From contig NMRA01000385.1 in assembly GCA_002633005.1 (NCBI GenBank), positions 3,839-67,838 on the forward strand: DNA of 64,000 nt. The letters run 5' to 3'. The position numbers were made by a program, and so were the translations under genes. The stretch is from Phoronis australis. Its lineage: Eukaryota > Phoronida > Phoronidae. Of the stretch, positions 1-12,250 are shown piece by piece. The first letter of the stretch is position 1, and each line of letters starts with the position of its first letter. The notes under the pieces are model-generated. The model saw nothing but the letters and a program-made list of their open reading frames with translations. It did no database searches and was not told where the DNA came from.

Positions 1-36
<36 letters not shown>
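1..36. repeat. (GT)18 microsatellite
   Basis: A perfect GT dinucleotide run opens the window and is cut by its left edge, so its true length is unknown. The following bases to about 307 show nothing recognisable. Confidence 0.97.
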
Positions 37-40
<4 letters not shown>

Positions 41-307
41 ATATATATTGACACAAATATCAAGTACCTAGGCATCAAATAGACAAAAGTAACCTAACAG
101 GGTTTAGTAATTTACCCCACAACGATGTTCAACAAATTTTTTTTTCAAATCCGAATTTCAAGTATGAAGTGATATTAATTTGCAAACGGTCTGGTTTCCG
201 CATACAGACATAGAATGTAGATAGATATTACACCTCTCAGTAGTCATCTGTTCACTGTTCGCTGAACTTGAAGCCCAAACAATCAGCGCACTCGTCGAAT
301 GCAGTGC

Positions 308-490
308 ATGAGCGCACACAGACTAAAAATGGGGGCTATAAATTCTGCTCTCGTCGAATTTTGGTGGTTCCGGCAAGTGGAATTATGTCTTTTGTCTCGT
401 TTTCTATTTTTGGACTTCTGTTTTCTGAAGCCGACCTTTTTGCCCACTTCGAGCCCTCGAGACCCCCTCCCCCCCTTTGTGCGCGCATGC
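308..490 (+). mobile_element. MITE-like repeat family R5, copy 1
   Basis: This copy starts ATGAGCGCAC and ends GTGCGCGCAT, which are near-inverted ends of about 10 bp. It shares a series of blocks with copies at 24,653 and 41,040: a CAGCCTAAAAA-like block, a TTTTGTCTCGTTTTCT-like block, a GAGGCTGACCTTTTTG-like block, and a purine/C-rich tail of CCCC runs. No long open frame is conserved between copies, so it looks like a short non-autonomous element. The overlapping short ORFs on both strands are not genes. Confidence 0.7.
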
Positions 491-2042
491 AGGTAACCTC
501 ATAGATTCGAAAAGTGCGCTTTTTGGTATGTATGGTTCTGGGACTTCCTTTGTCAACTAAAACCGCTATCGTACAACTTTCGAATATTATGCAATGGAAG
601 TGGGCCAACGACAGTCTCCAGCAAAAAAGTGGAAAGAAACTCCTTCATACCGTCTAGTGGTGCATTGAGTTAACAACAGCTGTGGTATGCTTTCCTTCAG
701 GGGTTAAACAACGGTTCTGTCCACTAGCACATATATTGTCCTACTGATTCAGAAACCAACCCACCAGTCAGAGATGACATATTTATATTGATGAATTGCT
801 CCACGTTATAGTTACGTAACATATCCTTATAGTGACAGCTAGACTTTACACACTGCACAGATCTGAAACGATTACATAACAGTTCGGGAATGTTGATGCG
901 AATCTCGGCTTCCACGTTTCTTCAGCAGTGCGTAATGACACGTCTCCTTCGTTATGCAATACTTTTGGGGCCGGAATCGGGAATGTTACAAGTGTCGCAT
1001 GAACGCTCGCCAAAATATTGTAGGTTTCTATACATCTTCATTTTGCGCTCATCCATAGCGGGAGTTTTGCGGAATGTAATTGTGCATTTTTTCCTCAAAA
1101 ATGTTGCTCGCAGGAGTGAACACAGCTAATTGATAATTCAACAACTCGGCATCAACTCAATGTTATTGTGAAGCAAAAACAGTTCCCTTGGTGATGTAGC
1201 AGGTTGTGTCGTTAATAATTGTTGTGCGATGGATTCAAGGGGATTGTGTGAACAAAACGAGTAGTTGATGCCACAGCCGAACGGGCAGTGGTGAATTTGT
1301 CACTCGGGATTCTGCTCAAGTAATTTCGGTTCTCTGTATACGCAGTCCAGGGACGTACTCAACCTGCTTACTCGCAGACCGATGCACACGGCTGTTCTGT
1401 GACTTAGCTGTCCCATCTTGGGATACCTGGTTGTGTCCTGTGTGTGTGTGTCATTATGCCGCTTTTAAGAAACACGAGAACTTGGCAGAAATTTAGAGAA
1501 AGGGTCCTTTTTGAATCCTTTGCCTAAAACGTGTACAGCCGACGTTTCATTCATATCTCACGGACTTGTTTCATCACTTGGAACGCCCTGTGACGTTGAA
1601 GAGTAAAACAATAAAATGATAAAACGGTCTTTGGGATTCGCTAGTGGCAGAAATTGATGCGAGCGGACTTTTTTATACTTAGGGAGCGCAGGTCTCAAAA
1701 CCAAAATCAACTATCATGCTTTTTTATCTTATTCTGAGCCCCGTTTTCATTCCTAGATTATTCACTCGCGTCTTGAATAATTTATTTTGAAATTTGGAGA
1801 CATTTCATTGGGAATCCTATGATAAATATGTTTGAAAGAAATCGTAATAAAATTCACTAAATTAATTATAATTATATTTCGTTTTCAATTATGGCTTTGT
1901 TAATATGATATATCAGTTATTGTTACCCTACACTTGATAAAAAGTCATATTCAATGTTAATCTAAACAGGTCAAAATTTCTTTAGAGCATCAGATACAGC
2001 ATGTGATTTGCTAGTTCAGGCCCACTTTCAACCAAGAACAAG
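491..2042. other. Intergenic, nothing recognised
   Basis: AT-rich sequence with only short ORFs (79 codons or fewer) and a short GT run near 1440. No domain, RNA gene or repeat partner was recognised. Confidence 0.6.
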
Positions 2043-2046
2043 TGCG

Positions 2047-2054
2047 TATAAATA
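2047..2054 (+). promoter_or_regulatory. Candidate TATA box
   Basis: A perfect TATAAATA lies about 28 bp upstream of CCATCAGC, which resembles a CA initiator. About 145 bp further on is an ATG in a good initiation context (AACAATGG at 2221), and an AATAAA lies at about 2460. The arrangement looks like a promoter or the U3/R part of an LTR. No second LTR copy is visible in the window. The function is inferred from spacing only. Confidence 0.3.
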
Positions 2055-2220
2055 CCATACCCATATTACCATCAGCAATCGCTCTTAGACAGCTACATGT
2101 AATATCTCAAACGGTTATCTACTCAAAGCACGGTTGTCACTTTCCAACAAGTCAAAAGTGAACAAACAAAGCATTGTCCAATTTCTAAAACTGTCACTGC
2201 TGCGCCAGATAAACTAAACA

Positions 2221-2340
2221 ATGGCGCTGGTTAGACTGTTCAAAAGGTCGTCTCGTAGCCCACTGATCACCGAAAATAAACCTTACGCTCCTGTACATAT
2301 AGGCTTCATGATTCCAGCTGCTGCGTTGTGTCCGTGCTAA
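2221..2340 (+). CDS. Possible 39-codon small ORF or first exon
   Basis: An ATG with strong Kozak-like context (AACAATGG) follows the candidate TATA box at 2047. It opens a 39-residue frame beginning MALVRLFKRSSRSPL and ending in TAA. No family is recognised. A CAG/GTAAAA donor-like site lies about 20 bp past the stop, so a spliced alternative cannot be excluded. It could equally be chance. Confidence 0.2.
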   Translation: MALVRLFKRSSRSPLITENKPYAPVHIGFMIPAAALCPC

Positions 2341-3154
2341 CAGAAGGACGGACTCAATACAGGTAAAACCACCCTTCGGACATGACGTTGGTCGTGTTGT
2401 TTACTAGAACTAGCTGTATTGATTAAAGAGTAGATTAGGGTTTGTGTGAAATCTGTGGAAAATAAATTTCGGTCTTAGTGTTGTGTTGAATGCACACCAG
2501 AGTCGCTTGCGCACCCTTGTCTTCGGATTTGCCTTATGACAGGACTGGCAGTTGCAGAGGTAGTTTGCACTAAATTGAAAGACTCGAAGTGATCAGTTGA
2601 TGTCAAAGATATTCAAAACATGCTTGGACTTGCAAGACCATTTTTTACAATGACTACGACCTCCAAGGCTACGTCCATGACTCTTGACTGGTCGCACGAC
2701 CTGTATCTGATTTGGTCAACTATTAAAGTCGAACGCGTTTTCATAGAAACACTTCAACAAAAGTTTGGAAATTCGTATTTACTCGCAGTGTTTTTACTAT
2801 TTTTGGTTTGATTAAATCATGCTGCATACCAACGAAATGCCCAGACATTCTCCTTTCCAACGATACCACATTCTATCAATAAATGTTTATTGTTTAGCAA
2901 CTTTGCTGCCAAAGAGGGCTTGGTCTGAAATAGGCAATTACATCGCCTTGAGTGCCGTAGGAGACTAACCGATGGACTACGTTTTGCTTAGGTCTGAAAG
3001 TGAATGTTCCAAATTCAGTCGGAGGATGTATTCAAGTTTGAGCTTTCAGCTTTTTCAGTAACAATTACAGCAGTACTGGTTCCATTGTAATAAAAATTTA
3101 TTACAATTTGGCAACAATTAAACACTTTATTTATTGAACAACTGACTGATAGAC
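2341..3154. other. Intergenic, nothing recognised
   Basis: Includes an AATAAA at about 2460 and a 63-codon ORF without recognisable similarity. No repeat partner was found. Confidence 0.5.
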
Positions 3155-3365
3155 AGTAGTGATAGTCTGACCGGTAGACAACAGTAGCCTATCGGTTGAC
3201 GAACCGTTCGCACGGCAGCCACTACAGCGGAGTCACACCTCTTGGCCAAGCGTTGCTGTGTGAGGGCATTCCACTCCTGAGTATGTAGGGGCAGCAGTGG
3301 TTGTGTTGGTCGCACAGGTGTTCGATAGGGTTCAAGTCTGGGCCGCATGCGGGCCATTTCATTTC
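3155..3365 (-). pseudogene. Tc1/mariner-type transposase C-terminal fragment
   Basis: Read on the minus strand, one frame gives WPACGPDLNPIEHL, the PDLNPIE signature around the last catalytic acidic residue of the Tc1 DDE/D domain. A neighbouring frame then gives QEWNALTQQRLAKR, which matches the usual Tc1 tail (QEWN..P......L). The two signatures are in different frames, so at least one indel separates them. The N-terminal DNA-binding half is absent and no inverted repeats are obvious. It is a dead remnant. The 112-codon ORF here (3127-3465) is only partly in the transposase frame. Confidence 0.75.
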
Positions 3366-6300
3366 CAGTACATTTGAAGAAAGTTGCAAACTTGGCACTC
3401 CAAACGCAGTTTGAACAATTGCGATTTATTCCAAGCCTGCTACAAAAAAGGAATTCCACGAGCATTCACTGTCACAAATGGGGCTATTCAGAAAATTTAC
3501 ATTAACTAGAGGGCGCGCGTGTACTAGTGGTGATAGATTAAGAGACTCGATTTCGCGAGCCCTTTAAATACATGGTGAAATGCCTTTTAGGCGTGCCAAC
3601 TGAATCTGAGGTTGCGTGAAAAGGGTGCTTCTATGAGAGAAAGTAAGTACGGCCTGATACAAAGGTAAGGTTTGTGATTATTTTAACGATTATTCCATGT
3701 TTATTCTACTGATGCCTGTTAACTGAGATACTCGCCGATGTCGACTTCGCGACAGTCGCCAGTCGGGTTAATCTTTGTTTGTTGTTATGCGTGTTACGAT
3801 ACTTGACGTAGCACTCGGATCCTATGTCTTCCGGAAATTTATTACACGTTGAAATGAAAATCTATCATATCTGTTTTCACGTGACCTTTGTTTTTTAGGT
3901 TTGAGGGCTTGTACCGTGCAGAGGAGATATGCATCGCTTCTGCATCGACCCTGAATGGACAAAGTAAGCAGTTGACTGCAGCTAACCAGCAAGATTTTCC
4001 CATCCAGTGTAGATCTGTTGTTAAAGCCTACTTTCTTCATCAGAGACAACGAACAAGCTTTGTTACTCCTTTCTGTTCCCACAGCATTTCCACACACCAT
4101 TAGTACTGCATGGCACAATGTACATGTCAGTGACCCTGGTGAAATGTGAATTTCAGTACGAAGTTGCCATAAGACAACGTGTTGTTTGTGTATGAAGAGG
4201 AACTATATCTGACTGCTCAGCCTCGTTGGTGAGGATGGCCTTTCATAGGCAATAAGTCATGCGCGGACAATAGTTTATTTCCTTTCCTAGAAGAAACATG
4301 CTGGATTGAAGCTAAAGAAGACGTAGTGACACTCTGGTCTAGTTCAGGGTCAGATTGTGGGCACAAAACGAGTCAAGTGATATGCTGTTGTGTTTACCTT
4401 CAAGGATCTAATTGAGGCTGAATGAGGTTACCTGGAGGAAAGCCACGTGCCGAAACTGGACCTTTTCAACTTTTACAAGCGCTTCTATAGGCTATTAAAA
4501 CTAGATCTCTGTGAAATGAAAACCAAAAGCAACTGGTATAAATACCTGTCGTTTCTCACTGAGTGACATTAACTTTTCCTTTCAGAAGAAAGGCTTTATA
4601 CTAATGAAACTTTTCAATTTGGTACATATCATGGGGAAATGACATTCAGTGACTGCATCGATTGTCTTATTGTCAGTAGAAAGCCTGTTAATGTTACACT
4701 TTGATGATCGATCAAATTTTTCATCAACAGGCAAGTTTGTCACTAATTATTGAAACCACAATATTTCCTCAGTTATAAAGCCCCACACATTGCAGTTGTG
4801 CTTATTCTTTATCAAGCTGAAATGATTAGCGATTACGCTTGTGAATTGTTTTCCTGTTGACCTCTAGAAATGTGCAGCGATCAAAATGAAGTATTCCCTT
4901 TGTTTGCATTTGATTTGTTTGTGTGTGTAATTATTTTTAGAGCTTTCGTAAGAAGGCCTTTGAACAATTTTAAGTTTTGTGTTAACTTGTCCACAACAAA
5001 AGTTCCACGTGCAAGAAAAGTATGTAAAGAAACAACATTGTTAAAAATAATTGTAATTTTCCCACGAAATGGTGTCCATAGTCAGGCATATCAAGGGCTG
5101 AATTTCTGAATTATGTTCAATTCTCTCAGGTTAATGCTGAAGGATTGCTTTTCACTTTGTCCAAAGGTAAAATAGACAGTGAGGCGGCTGGTTTCAGTCG
5201 TTTTCTCTTACCTGTAACAGAATAGTTAGAGAAATATTAACAAATTATAAAAGAAAACACTAGACAAAACTACTTAAGTAAGGCAAAACATACTTGACGT
5301 TTCATCTTCATGTTAAGGTATGTAGAAACTAATAATCTTTGTACCCAAGTTTTATTTAAGATCTGAATTAAACTATGTGAAACAGGCTAAAAGTGATTTA
5401 GTAATGAGTATTTTTCACGACACCTAAAATGTGCATCTGACCTCAACAAGTAAAATTCATTCTAGGTGTCAATTTTTATTCCAATGCAATGTTATGACGT
5501 TTACTGAATAGCTCGGCTTATTCATGTTAATTCAGTAACTAATCTGGTAGTCCTGGGGGTGGAGTCTGTCATAAAATAAGGAAACTCACTCGTCTAGAGA
5601 ATTTTATTGGACATAGCATAGCTTTGAAGAGAAACTGCTGTGAAAAAGTCACCATTGACTTCTGAGCGTCACGCACCATACACCTCTTATATTGAGCGCA
5701 TTCCCATCCCTGGAGGCCGGACAATATGTGAATATGTGCTACTAGCCTACCCGGCATCCGAGTCCTGGGTGAGTTTCCGAAAAGAAACACTTAGTTCCAT
5801 TCAATAAACCCGTTATTCAGTGAGGTAACTGGTGGGGATAAAATCACCGAACTATGTCGATAGAAACTTGATTGCTAAAAACTTACCAAGTTACGTTATG
5901 TAGTCTCCCAAAGGTGCTTCGGCATCCACACACTTTTTGTCAGTTGGTTGACCCTTTTGACCGCAATGCTCCACAAATGTAGTAACCTTAGGTCTTTTGG
6001 TGATTTGTGGCCACCTGTCGAAGACTTGCACCGGGGAAAATAGCAATAATAAGGCTTTGCACGACGACGTATTTTGATAACAATCCGTCTTTTTACCAGT
6101 TGTTTACATGCAGACAGCGACGCATGCGCAATTCACCACTAGTACAGCAGCGATACCGCGAGGAGAAATCTCCGAATAGCCCCATTGGGTGTTTACCCCC
6201 GCGTGTTAATCAGAAGCACATCGCAGGTAGTGAAACTACTTGGAAAAATAGTGAAATTTGCAACTTTCACTTTGACTTTGAGACCAAGCCCTCTTTGAAA

Positions 6301-9300
6301 GCAAAGTTGCTGAGCATTACAAACAATCATTCACAAAATGTGGCATTGTTGGAAAGGGGAATAACTGAGCTTTCCATTGATATGCAACATGGCTTACATA
6401 AACCGATCGAAAACACGGACTAGTGAACACTTATTTCCAAAATTTTGTTGAGGTGTTTATTTAATGTGTTGAGAATAATTCTGTTTCAGATTGAATTTAT
6501 TAATCATCATGATCCATGTAACTCTACATATATATTTATATATAGTCACTTTCTCCACCAACTCGTTTGCATGCCATGCTCAACGAAGCTGAAGGCACGA
6601 GCAATGTTCCAGCTGTCTAACGAGGTGAAGAGTTCCTACTTGTCCCTACGCATTTTCGTTAAAACAGGGAATCGTTTCCAAATATAATATAAAGAAATGT
6701 CATTGGTTAAAATAACGTTTTCTAGTTAACAAAGGCACAAAACGCCGACGATTTAGGGAAGTTAGTGGAGTCCCTATTTTGGAATGTTTCGTGCAAACAA
6801 CCAGTTGTTCCTCGAAAGTTTTGGTCATGACATCTTATGTACCAAACTGCCTCTGTTCTATGTCTTAAGTCCTTTCACAAAGAATGAAGTTTGCGTTTTT
6901 GGTCTAAAGAGTCAGTTTTGAAGTAGGAGTGGCTCAGCACGGTCTGTTTTTCAGCTTAGTTCAGGCGTTTTATTACATCATTATCAGAATTTCCAATGTC
7001 AGATGCCGCCTTGCGGATTCGCTAGATGCAGACAAATAGGCCTCGCTACATCGTAGAGACTCACGCCGAGATTTTTACGCTGTAAATCACCATATAGTTT
7101 CAAGGCAAAATGGACAAGGTTCTCTTGAGCTTAAATTTTCATAAAAATACGAATACGTGTCTGCCAGAAGTTGCTGCAATAAAGAGCGCACGACGTTCTC
7201 ATGAACCTATCCAGAGACATTCGCATCACCTATTCAAACCAAGTATTTTTAATAGTGCGTGAAATAAAAGGCAATGGTGGATATTAATTGACGTAATACC
7301 AGTCTTACTGTCCACAAAACTGTGGACAAGTTAGTTCATTTCGTTCAGTGCAAGATTCTTTACCACTTTACGTTTGTGATTGCGGGTGTGTTTGTCGCAC
7401 TGACGATTTTCCAGGCCTTTGTTTTTACAAAATATAGCCAACTTTTCTACCTCAAAGTGGAACGAACAGAAAAACTTACCTCAGATGAAAAATTTCCACA
7501 GAAAGACGTGGGTATTTCAGTGTCTTCCATGTTCCGAATGCATTAACACTTTCCAGCTTATCCGCTTTGTAGTCAGACCATGAATCTATTGCAGCTTCTT
7601 CTGTCGACTGAAAGGCGGGCCCACACAATGCCACAGGACAGACTACAACGCATCAACGTGTTTATTCTTGGCAACACAAAGGGTGAGAGGAAAGTAACTT
7701 ACGAATTTCAAGAGAAGATAACATGGGCTGTCACCAAGGTTCCGGCCATTCTTGGCCTCTTACTGAATATCAACGAAAATGAAATCAACAGGTGTCTTAT
7801 TCGCTTTGATGCTGCGTTGATTTTAAATCCAAGAACATGAAAATAATTCCTCCTGGTGGGCTCCGTAAAAGCTCAGCGTGTCAGGAACTTCACACTTTAT
7901 TCAATTTTATTTTTCTTAGCTATTTATTTATTACCACTGCATTACTTTTGTGTTGCAAGCCCACATGTATAGTATGAAACAGATAAACTAAGAACTATAC
8001 GTCATTTTAGTCCCGTTAACATGTAGATGCCCAAAACTGGTATCAAACTTACCAACGATAATTCCTATTACCTGAGTACGTGCAGCATTAGTGTGGGTTC
8101 CACAGATGCGAGAACTTCGCGAAGACACAAGATCACGCGAGATGTCTACATGCATTACAGTAGAAACACGTGATCACACCACAGATTATAACCAACAGAT
8201 TCGCAACTCTGGCGCTTTCCTTTGGGATGATCTTAGAGAACTCTTGGTATCGTGAGTACTTTTGGCGTGCAATTACGAAATTTAAAATTTAGTGCTGAGT
8301 GACTTGCTTGTGCACTTGCACTTAGCAGCACTTTTTTGATCCCGACCCATTTTTTAAGAGAGAGGTGTACTGTTTCTGTCTGATGTTGATAATGTATATT
8401 TTTAACACCGACAGCAAAAACCGTGTTGAATGTATTTTGATGAACTGCGAACTGGTTTCATTGATTTGAACCGAATATGAATTAACTGTAACACTATAAA
8501 ATTTTGAAAACGGATTTATTTTGTAGGAGCATCAACAGGATTCCTTAGAACCAAGCTTGTTCTTGAAAAACTTTACTCCCTTGGTTATCTCATTGGCTCA
8601 GGCACTTACGGCGGGAAAATGGTAGTTATTGTACACGGGTGCACTGTAGGCCTACTTGGGCCAGTTTGCTGATACAGTAAAATTTGCTTATTTATGCCCA
8701 TTCGGTGTGTCCGAAACTTGAGCCTATTGTGCTCTACCCATAGGGGGTGGCATAGGGACCGACGTGCTGCTTACTCGAACGGGCTTCGAGTTAACGGCTA
8801 TTTCAACTAGAAAAATTATGTCGGTGAGGTAAACAAACAAACTAGATGATTTTCATACCTCGGGATTTTACCATTGACATTGTTTCGGCGAGTGCTCAAG
8901 TTTTCCAAGGGATTTGAAGTGCTTCGCTGTACTTCCAAGTCTGTAACGTAATATCTAACCAAAATATCTCACGAGTTTTTGCGTGACAGATTTCGCGAGG
9001 TTGCGTCTGCGGAACCAATCCAGTATTTCAGTCAGAAGGCCAAACTTACTATCTTTTGCACACGGACACTTCACTACATTAGAAGTAGGGCAGGTGCAGT
9101 ATTTAAGGGTGGTTTAAGAATATGATATAATAGAATTTTCATTTGAAAGGTATAATCTTAGAAATATTAAGACTTAAGCGAAAATTTAAATATCATTTGT
9201 CCGAATTAAAAAAATTTGACCTTATTATTGAACTTTGAATTTGCTTGATCCATGTTCGCAAGGAAGGCGAAACTGGTTAGTTGGTGGTGTTTTCATAGAC

Positions 9301-9654
9301 TACAGTATCAACTAAAATGGTTCAGAGGTTTTGAGCTACGTGCATTCGAGCTTAAATGACACGTCCCATGGAGGATGTAAACTGCTGTTTAAGTGCGAGA
9401 TAAATTTTAAATAGGACTGATAGTTAATTCTGAAGTACCATTGTGAGCATTCAATTAATTTATTTAAACACGGGTGTGAGTTCGGCAAAGTCATTGATCC
9501 AACTCCCGCCGAAATGGCCGTGATTTGCAGACGACGTACTTGCCGGAAGTGAGACTTCAGACGCCGCTTGTGAATAGTGACGTCACGGCTTGAACATATA
9601 CGGAGTTGCGGTCCATGTTTTATCATAATCCATGCTCACGCTAGCTTCCTTCGC
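3366..9654. other. Long intergenic stretch without a supported gene
   Basis: Only scattered ORFs occur here. The longest is 6007-6423 (138 codons, plus), which shows no domain, no splice partners and mixed composition. The 74- and 86-codon ORFs at 7322-7546 and 7580-7840 include one hydrophobic stretch. A short frame at 8524-8632 contains a protein-kinase-like glycine loop. None can be called a gene with confidence. Confidence 0.5.
8524..8632 (+). other. Weak kinase glycine-loop-like ORF
   Basis: After a TTTTGTAG acceptor-like site, one frame reads LEKLYSLGYLIGSGTYGGKM. This matches the shape of a protein-kinase nucleotide loop (G-x-G-x-x-G preceded by a hydrophobic beta strand), as in TSSK-type kinases. 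The frame is followed by a poor donor (ATG/GTAGTT) and no second kinase exon is seen. It may be a stray or decayed exon, or chance. Confidence 0.15.
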
Positions 9655-10025
9655 GAGATTCTTGCGTCAAAACCTCTTATCGAACTTGAAAACTTTGGTG
9701 TTTTCAGTTCTGGGAATGCGAACTCAAAAATAACTGTCTACAGTTTTGTGCTTGAGTGTATAAACCAATTTTGCACTTGATGACCACAGCATAAAAGCTA
9801 TAAGTTTGAGCCTGAACTCAAAATCTGAGTTTTTACTTGAAATATTAAGTTCGAGTTTGTAGCTCAGATCTTGAGGTCATCAAATGCGAACTTGGATTTG
9901 AAACTCTTCCGCGAAAACCATGATACACTCAAGCGCACGATAATAGTTATCTTGAGTTCGTTTTGAAGGAAAACAGAACACCTGTTTTAGCGAACAAGTT
10001 CAAGAAAAAGATTAAACCCTGGGCC
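9655..10025 (+). mobile_element. TIR element family R6, copy 1 (eroded)
   Basis: Rich in repeated CGAACTTGA / AACTCGAA words in both orientations. It shares the right part and the AGATTAAACCCTGGGCC end with copies at 26,383 and 48,495. The left terminus is degraded. Like the other copies it is non-coding and probably a MITE. Confidence 0.6.
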
Positions 10026-10378
10026 TTAGTTTTATATTGGTCTCATGAAATCAAGAATGTTAAATATTATTATTCTCAGGACTACAGTAACTTACCATAG
10101 AAAATGCGAAGTGACAATTTCCAAAGACATTATCATTTTGACAGACAATGTAACTATAAAATGAGGACGTTTTAAAGTACGAAACTACTTTACGCCAGGT
10201 TATTTCCATAGACGGCGAGACGTAAGCTTGCACAAGAGGTAAAGTTTTCACACTGATCGACTGAACGAGACATTGAATTCAATCCCACAATTCAACACTC
10301 CATAATCGTCTGCTAATTACTTCTGTGGTCACTAATTATGGTGGTAAAGCTACCAAACATGCTCGCGAAACACTATTT

Positions 10379-10715
10379 TTACACTGCCGTGAGTGACAAA
10401 TGAGGCCCACTATGCGCTGTCTGGGCTTGTAGGTTCAATTCTTTGCAACCAACCTGTATCAAATGAACACCGGTTTCACGTCGACACAAAAGCAAAATAC
10501 GCCACGCGCTGTGCGAAAGACATTTCACCAGATTGCGTTTGCACTGAATAGGTTCATAGCTATACCGCTTAATGTTCAGACCTGAAAAACTTGGCTTGCT
10601 ATAAACAATAGATTTGTCCTCCGATCGTGAGATCAACATATCAAGAAAATGCTGAAGTTGAGTTCGCATTCAATGTCATGTCGGGGTGATACAAGAGACG
10701 AACTCAAAGCCAAGT
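10379..10715 (-). pseudogene. Penelope-like reverse transcriptase fragment
   Basis: On the minus strand the frame reads HFLDMLISRSEDKSIVYSKP, then PSFSGLN, then CKRNLVKCLSHSAWRI. This matches the conserved block FLDVLI..(Y)RKPTFTG..(Y)K..L...L..RA..I found C-terminal to the catalytic motif in Penelope-like RTs and related retroelements. Just upstream, HDIECELN (the usual HP.I.FT.E position) lies in a different frame, so there is a frameshift at about 10,665. The RT core and endonuclease are missing. It is a decayed retroelement piece with no function. Confidence 0.7.
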
Positions 10716-11820
10716 TTCCTAACTGGGATAGCAGATGGCATAGGTCCAGGGATTTTCTTGATAGCGGTCGGAACCTGTAAAAGGTCTCAGTCCTATATAA
10801 CCAGAAATTTATTTCGTTGTTGTATTTAATATTCGCCACATTAATACAGTCGGGTAGCAGCCTTCTTCGTTCAGTTAACATAAACTTGTTTATATATACG
10901 ACTGTGTATTAATATAGCTGTGTTCTCATATTAACTTTGTATTCACCTCGTCATAAGTAATAATAGGCTGTTAAAAGTGACTTCTATCTTTCGGGATATT
11001 TACTAATTGGCGTGTTGGTGAACAGGGAGTGTTCTATTCTCCTTAACCGGGACGACTTGGTGGTAAAGAGAGTACAATAATGTCGTCCACTGGAATGTTG
11101 CATAACGCCGTACGACCGTGAGGCAGTCTATTGGGCGGGACTCATTTACCATACAAGCTTTTATCACATACATGAATAGGCTACTATCGCTATCTCGACG
11201 CGTTTTGTATATTTATCCCACGCACTGAATAAGTCGAGGGGAATACGACCATGTCGTATTTTTCCGTATTCACCTCCCGCACTACTTCAATAGCGAACTC
11301 TGACATAAAAAGTTTAAAAGATAGGTCAATGTCGACTTGACGTCGATAGCTGGTTTGATCATTAAACATTCGGAAAATAGTTTAAAGTAATGCAATTGCA
11401 GCAGTGTGAGTAACACTCAAATTGCAATCAGGTCTCAGTCGTAACATCCGGAATAGGACTGTTGATTATATGACAGTTCTCTCTCAGTTTTTAATTGCTA
11501 TTATGTCGTCTGCAACTCAGGCGCCGATTCCTCGGTAACTACAATATGAAATATTCATCTTATTTAACTATTTTCAGGAGATGTTACAAGTTCAAAGCAC
11601 ACTTACCGTTGCTTTCATTTTTGTTATCTCTTCTCAAGTAATAAATGGTTAAATTTAAAAATGTATCTTTTACTGGAGAAAACTTGCAAACTAACGCGCA
11701 AGTATATACATATAGGATTTTATCTGCCTCGTGAACAGTCTGGGTGAAGTATTTGAAAAATCTGGCGAAAAAAAAATGAAAGAACATTAGGAATTTGATG
11801 CGTATGGGATAAATAGAAAA
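10716..11820. other. Intergenic, nothing recognised
   Basis: AT-rich with only short ORFs. The left end overlaps the possible upstream part of the RT remnant. No further repeat partner was identified. Confidence 0.4.
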
Positions 11821-11932
11821 CGTACCTCGATTGGCGTAAATGAAGTAATATCCCACTCGACATTATTCCGCGTATCGATACGCGGAATAATGTCGAGTGG
11901 GATATTACTTAATGTACGCCACTCTCCGTACG
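11821..11932. repeat. Long inverted repeat with a 68-bp perfect palindromic core
   Basis: Positions 11,843-11,910 form a perfect palindrome with no spacer, centred on ATCGAT (between 11,876 and 11,877). Each arm is 34 bp, AAGTAATATCCCACTCGACA onward. Imperfect pairing continues outward to about 11,821/11,932, where CGTACC pairs with the outer CCGTACG, and more loosely beyond. Such a structure would extrude as a cruciform and is often a foldback-element tip or two abutting transposon ends. Confidence 0.95.
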
Positions 11933-11942
11933 TTTTGTGTAT

Positions 11943-12250
11943 GTATTTATTTTGAAAAACTATCAACTCGTTTTCCGAAGAATTGTTTGGTCCTTGTAAG
12001 AGACCGGTGGCGGGCGCTATGGTTTGGTCGTGAGTCCCGGCCGTTTCAAGATATACCCTAGAGAATTAGGCCTATGCAAGGAATGAACTCGGAGGGCACT
12101 CAAATTGACAAGGTGGCTGCATTCGCGAACAATGTGTAGTATCAGATATTGCTGTGCTTTCTCGGCAATTCTTACGGTCTCGCATCGTGTTCAACAGGCC
12201 TCATAAATATCCGTTTGAGCCCCGCAAAAGGAATCCTGGCGTGCGTTCAG
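11943..12250 (+). repeat. Dispersed repeat R3, copy 1
   Basis: Shares ordered blocks with 14,446-14,700: TTTATTTT followed by AACTCGTTT.CC.AAGAA, GGTGGCGGGCGCTATGGT, TGGTCG.GAGTC.GGGCCG, and TGTTCAACAGG. It is non-coding and begins just outside the 68-bp palindrome, so palindrome and repeat may be parts of one element. Confidence 0.6.

Noticed and set aside
6007-6423. 138-codon ORF, the longest clean frame outside the lipid-transfer gene
   Set aside because: No domain, no splice partners, no repeat copies showing conservation. The length is compatible with chance.
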